The position numbers were made by a program, and so were the translations under genes. This document shows, one piece after another, positions 5,575-8,837 of a stretch of 8,837 nucleotides of DNA. The notes beneath the pieces are model-generated. The model searched no databases. It was not told the origin of the DNA and saw only the letters and a list, made by a program, of their open reading frames with translations. Origin of the DNA: CAZNVB01 sp964651495 (lineage in GTDB: Bacteria; Acidobacteriota; Aminicenantia; Aminicenantales; UBA8522); NCBI GenBank assembly GCA_964651495.1, contig CAZYWP010000130.1, forward strand, positions 1 through 8,837, read 5' to 3'. Every line of letters starts with the position of its first letter. The first letter of the stretch is position 1.

Positions 5575-8500
5575 TCAGCGGGTTTGCAGTGCGGCCAGCC
5601 TCACCCGCGCATCCTTGACCGCTGGCAGGTCCGGCTCAGCGGCTTTCCAGATCTCTGCGAGCTTGCCGTACTGTCCAACCGCCTGGGCGGTCAGCCCACT
5701 TTGTTCATACAGCCTGGCCAGCCTGTAGTGGGCAAGAGGGTGGACGAGATGCCCCCCCGTGTTGGCGGGCAGGAGGATTCGCTCGTACTCGGCAATAGCC
5801 TTATCGATGTCTCCCTTGGAAGCCAGGGCCCGGGCCGTAAAGTCATCGCGGAAGGGGAAATTGGCGTAGGTGAGCGTATTGATGTTGAGAAAGCTGAGCT
5901 TTTGGCGCGGCGCCTTCTGAAAGTCCGAGAGGGCTTCTTCGATTTTCCCCTGAGCGAGAAAAATCTCGGAGGAGAGATGATAATAAGCCTGGCGCATCAG
6001 TTCCACTTCGCGCTGGTTTGCCGCCTGGGAAAAACCGGATTTCACCTCGACCAGATTCTTTGTAGCCGCATCGACCCGGCTGAGGCTCAGGTCGTATAAT
6101 CCTTCATAGTATTTCAGGAAAGAGCGGTTGAGCGCCTCCGAATCCAGGTTGTTTTTCAGCCGGTGCTCCATGCGGTCCTGGGCCGACTTCCGGAAAAGAT
6201 CGAACAGACCCCAGTCAAAGTAAGTCCATAAGCGGCTTCTTTTGACCATGTTGATGTTGTACTCGTCCTGGACGCTGCGCAGCAGGGCCTCGGCCGCATC
6301 CCATTCCTGGAACGCTTCGCCGACCCGGCCCAGGAGTTGATAATAGTACCCCTTCAGCAGATACCCCCTCGCTTTCTCTGCGTTCGAGGGCGTCGCCGAG
6401 ATGAACTGGTCGGTCCAGTGCAGCGCCTGGGCATAATTTTCCTGAACGGCATAGCAGTAGCCGATCCTGAAGTCCGCCCCGAAATCGGGCTTGATTTTGA
6501 TAGCGTCCCTGTATTTTTCGACGGCCTGGTCGTATTTCCCCAGGAAGAAATAGGCCTCGGCCATCGAGTCGTGGGGGTTGGCTTCATCGCGGTACAAGGT
6601 GACGTACTTTTGGAAAAATTCGATGGCCTTGTCAAATTCAAGTTTACCCAGATAGCAGTAAGCGAGCAGGTTGATCGCGTATCCGAACTCGGGGTCGATC
6701 TCCAGCGCTTTCCGGTACTCGGCGATGGCTTCTGAGGTTTTATCCTGGGACTCGTAATATTGGGCCAGCTCGACGTGAGCCCGCTTTTCGTTGGGATAAT
6801 GGGCCACCACTTGTTGCATGATGGTGGAATACTTATCCAGGTCGGCATCGATGAATCTGGCTTTGAGAGCTTCCAGATACAGGCCTTCTTTTCCGGAGAC
6901 TTTCCTCTGGTGCACTTTGAACTTTTCCAGGCTGTCCGCGACGTCCTGGGCGTTACCCAGGTAGCTGTGGACTCTGGCCAGGTAAATGTAAGCCAGGGGA
7001 AAATCGGGGTCGATCTCGATCGCCCGTTCGAAGTCGGCGCGGGCGTCGGAGAGATACATGCGTTCAAAGGCCTCCCGGCCCTTGAGAAAATGACCGTAGG
7101 CATCCATCGAAGTGGTGGTCACTTCGGAGATCGGAGTAGCCGAGATCCGGGGCGCCTTCTCGACTTCAACCAGCCAGCGCGTGATTTCGTTGCTCAAGTC
7201 ATCGATCTGCTCCTTGAGGATGCTGTCCACCCCTTCTCCCCTCGCACCGGTGCTCTTGATTAAGCGCCGGGACCGGACCTCGTGGATTTTGATATCGGTG
7301 GCGAACATATTGCCCGCCTTGACATAGGAGCCGAGGACAATCATGTCGACGCCGTCCATCCGGCAGAGCTCGAACCCCAGGTCGGCGTCGATCAGCCGGA
7401 CGTTCTGCTTTCCCTGGCGTTTGAGCAGGTCGAGGATTCTTTCCCAGGGCATGACCCGGATGGACTCGGACTGCTCGAGGCAGGTGATCAGCAGGTTGGG
7501 AATGGCCTCCTGAAGATAATCGTAGCTCGCGTCGCCCGTCTGGTTGGCGAAACTGATCACCGCCATATTGATGGCGTTTGCGCCGGGAGGGGGGGCCTTA
7601 CCGGGCATCAATCTCCAGATCAAGAATGCGGCCGCGACGGCTGCCAGGAGCAGGACCCCCGGGAGAATGAGCCGCCGCGGCTGGAAGGTGACGATGATCT
7701 CCCGTGACGGCGGTGTCTTTCTCTGCCCGGCGCCGCTCTCGGGTCTGGGGATTCCAGTCTCGATTCGCTCAAGATCATGGCCGAGTTCCTCGGCCGTCTG
7801 GTAACGGTCCTCTTTTTTCTTCTCCAGGCACCTAAGGATGAGACGGTTCAGCGGCTCGGGGATTTCAGGGCTGAAACCGCTGGGGGAAGCGGGTATCTCG
7901 TTCCTCTGCTTGTCCATAACCTCCATGAAGGAACGGCTCTCGAACGGCACCCGGCCCGTGACCATTTCATAGAGAATGATGCCCAGCGAATAGACGTCCG
8001 AGCGGGGGTCGGCTTCTTTGCCCTCGGTCTGTTCCGGGCTCATATACTCGGGAGTTCCGATGACAATCCCGGAACCCGTCCCCTCTTCCATTTTCAGGGA
8101 ACGGGCGACTCCGAAATCCATGATCCGGACGTTCCCATCGCGGTCGATGATGATATTGTGGGGCTTGAGGTCGCGGTGGACGACGCCCAGCCGGTGAGCT
8201 TCCGCCAGTCCGTCACAAACCTGCCGGGCGATGTGCAGGGCGGCAGCCCAGCTCATTTTTTTCGTCATCCGGAGCATATTGCGCAGGCTCTCTCCCTCGA
8301 TGTACTCCATGGTGATGAAGTAAATGTCCTGCTCCCTGCTCAGGTGGTACATCCGGCAGACGTTCTTGTGCGAGATTCTCCGGGCGAACTTCAGCTCGTT
8401 CTGAAACCGCTCGATGGTCCTCCGTTCGGCCGCGATTTCGGGCAGGATGAGCTTGAGGGCCAGCTTCTCTCTGACCTGGGTGTCGAAGACTTTGTAAACT

Positions 8501-8703
8501 CTTCCCATGCCTCCTTCGCCCAGGTCTTCGATGATCTGGTACCTCCCGGCGAAGGTGGTGCCGGGAGCGAACGATTCGCCGGCAATGGGCAAGGTCAGCG
8601 TCGGGGCTTCCAGCAGGTCATGGAGCGGCACGACACGGTTGCCGCAGCGGCCGCAGAAAAGCGAATCTTCGGGAATGTCAATCCGGCAGTTTGGGCACTT
8701 CAT
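5575..8703 (-). CDS. Membrane-anchored Ser/Thr protein kinase with zinc-ribbon N-terminus, TolB-like region and TPR repeats
   Basis: A 1042-residue PknB/Hanks-type kinase expected to phosphorylate Ser/Thr on cytoplasmic proteins. Order: a zinc ribbon CPNC...CGRC (Cys 3, 6, 17, 20); the kinase domain at about 55-311, with glycine loop LGEGGMGRVY (61-70), Lys84, Glu103, HRDLKPHN (176-183), DFG (196-198), GTPEYMSPEQ (216-225) and Asp236; a basic juxtamembrane stretch; a membrane helix at about 344-364; a region at about 378-515 that resembles the TolB N-terminal/FlgO-like fold placed before TPRs in many adenylate cyclases and kinases (AVISFANQTGDASYDYLQEAI); then TPRs from about 533 (for example 640-673 and 708-741) to the C-terminus. 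All catalytic residues are present, so it should be active. One membrane helix would place the TolB/TPR part outside the cytoplasm as a sensor or scaffold. The ATG is fixed by an in-frame stop at 8712-8710; no clear Shine-Dalgarno sequence precedes it. It converges on the receptor gene and diverges from the gene at 8757. Its substrate is unknown; the neighbouring FHA protein is a candidate reader. Confidence 0.94.
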   Translation of the reverse strand: MKCPNCRIDIPEDSLFCGRCGNRVVPLHDLLEAPTLTLPIAGESFAPGTTFAGRYQIIEDLGEGGMGRVYKVFDTQVREKLALKLILPEIAAERRTIERFQNELKFARRISHKNVCRMYHLSREQDIYFITMEYIEGESLRNMLRMTKKMSWAAALHIARQVCDGLAEAHRLGVVHRDLKPHNIIIDRDGNVRIMDFGVARSLKMEEGTGSGIVIGTPEYMSPEQTEGKEADPRSDVYSLGIILYEMVTGRVPFESRSFMEVMDKQRNEIPASPSGFSPEIPEPLNRLILRCLEKKKEDRYQTAEELGHDLERIETGIPRPESGAGQRKTPPSREIIVTFQPRRLILPGVLLLAAVAAAFLIWRLMPGKAPPPGANAINMAVISFANQTGDASYDYLQEAIPNLLITCLEQSESIRVMPWERILDLLKRQGKQNVRLIDADLGFELCRMDGVDMIVLGSYVKAGNMFATDIKIHEVRSRRLIKSTGARGEGVDSILKEQIDDLSNEITRWLVEVEKAPRISATPISEVTTTSMDAYGHFLKGREAFERMYLSDARADFERAIEIDPDFPLAYIYLARVHSYLGNAQDVADSLEKFKVHQRKVSGKEGLYLEALKARFIDADLDKYSTIMQQVVAHYPNEKRAHVELAQYYESQDKTSEAIAEYRKALEIDPEFGYAINLLAYCYLGKLEFDKAIEFFQKYVTLYRDEANPHDSMAEAYFFLGKYDQAVEKYRDAIKIKPDFGADFRIGYCYAVQENYAQALHWTDQFISATPSNAEKARGYLLKGYYYQLLGRVGEAFQEWDAAEALLRSVQDEYNINMVKRSRLWTYFDWGLFDLFRKSAQDRMEHRLKNNLDSEALNRSFLKYYEGLYDLSLSRVDAATKNLVEVKSGFSQAANQREVELMRQAYYHLSSEIFLAQGKIEEALSDFQKAPRQKLSFLNINTLTYANFPFRDDFTARALASKGDIDKAIAEYERILLPANTGGHLVHPLAHYRLARLYEQSGLTAQAVGQYGKLAEIWKAAEPDLPAVKDARVRLAALQTR

Positions 8704-8732
8704 GGTCGGTCAGTTTCAACCGTCGGGCGTTA

Positions 8733-8767
8733 ATTATAGGATAGAGAAAAGGCTTCGTGCCTGTCAA
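8733..8767 (-). promoter_or_regulatory. Candidate sigma-70-type promoter for the Ser/Thr kinase gene
   Basis: On the minus strand there is a perfect TTGACA (8767-8762), then 18 bases, then TATCCT (8743-8738), which overlaps a perfect TATAAT (8738-8733). TTGACA with TATCCT is well spaced. TATAAT alone would be 23 bases from TTGACA, so it would act without that -35. Either gives a short leader of about 20-30 bases before the kinase ATG at 8703. The -35 lies inside the first codons of the divergent gene. Confidence 0.45.
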
Positions 8768-8837
8768 CAAGAAAGACCCCCCTCTCGAATATTTCGATGA
8801 TGAGATCCGACGGGTCCTGTCTCGGTTTACCCCCGGC
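8757..8837 (+). CDS. Start of a divergent gene of unknown function, cut by the window edge
   Basis: A GTG at 8757 opens a frame that stays open to the window end (27 codons). It begins MPVNKKDPPLEYFDDEIRRV and ends the visible part with LSRFTPG, a hydrophilic, charged, soluble-looking N-terminus with no signal peptide. An in-frame TAG at 8742-8744 rules out an earlier start, and AAAAGG (8747-8752) sits 4 bases before the GTG as a weak, close ribosome binding site. Only 53 bases separate it from the kinase start on the other strand, so the two may share control. The product family cannot be named from so few residues, and the call could be wrong if the frame closes soon after. Confidence 0.5.
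   Translation, partial: MPVNKKDPPLEYFDDEIRRVLSRFTPG

Noticed and set aside
5380..6099. 239-codon plus-strand frame starting in the receptor terminator and running opposite the kinase TPR region
   Set aside because: It starts inside the terminator hairpin, runs antisense to TPR repeats and has no Shine-Dalgarno sequence or domain.
7777..8733. 318-codon plus-strand frame opposite the kinase domain
   Set aside because: Complementary to invariant kinase motifs (HRD, DFG). The translation is a mirror of that gene with no family features.

Overview
The window reads as chromosomal DNA from a GC-rich, Gram-negative-type bacterium. It has an outer-membrane TonB-dependent receptor of the Oar/carboxypeptidase-regulatory-domain type, a bacterial enhancer-binding protein for sigma-54, and a large eukaryote-like Ser/Thr kinase with a zinc-ribbon N-terminus and a TPR tail. 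This combination is typical of Acidobacteriota and of Candidatus Aminicenantes. That placement is an inference from gene style, not from a marker gene. No tRNA, rRNA, CRISPR array, transposase or phage gene was seen.

Layout. (1) 55-1932 (+): an FHA-GAF-AAA+-Fis sigma-54-dependent activator. (2) 1933-2402: a relatively AT-rich 470-base intergenic region. It holds a perfect 8+4+8 dyad, short direct repeats, and a sigma-54 promoter with correct -24/-12 spacing (GG 2211-2212, GC 2223-2224). A leader of about 167 nt follows, containing an orphan 12-base Shine-Dalgarno-like sequence and then the true strong ribosome binding site. (3) 2403-5345 (+): a 980-residue TonB-dependent receptor, closed by a clear intrinsic terminator (5368-5402). 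(4) 5403-5574: a pyrimidine/purine-asymmetric stretch with a perfect 9-bp hairpin between the convergent genes. (5) 5575-8703 (-): a membrane Ser/Thr kinase with a TolB-like region and TPRs. (6) 8757-8837 (+): the start of a divergent gene cut by the window edge, whose first codons overlap the kinase's likely promoter.

How the genes may work together (inference). The activator sits directly upstream of a sigma-54 promoter that drives the receptor, so the simplest model is that it switches the receptor on from an upstream dyad. It senses through GAF (small ligand) and FHA (phospho-threonine protein) domains. The neighbouring kinase makes the type of mark that FHA domains read, which suggests a phospho-threonine to sigma-54 to outer-membrane-transport circuit. 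The activator's FHA domain has a changed Asn-Gly loop, so normal phosphopeptide binding is not certain.
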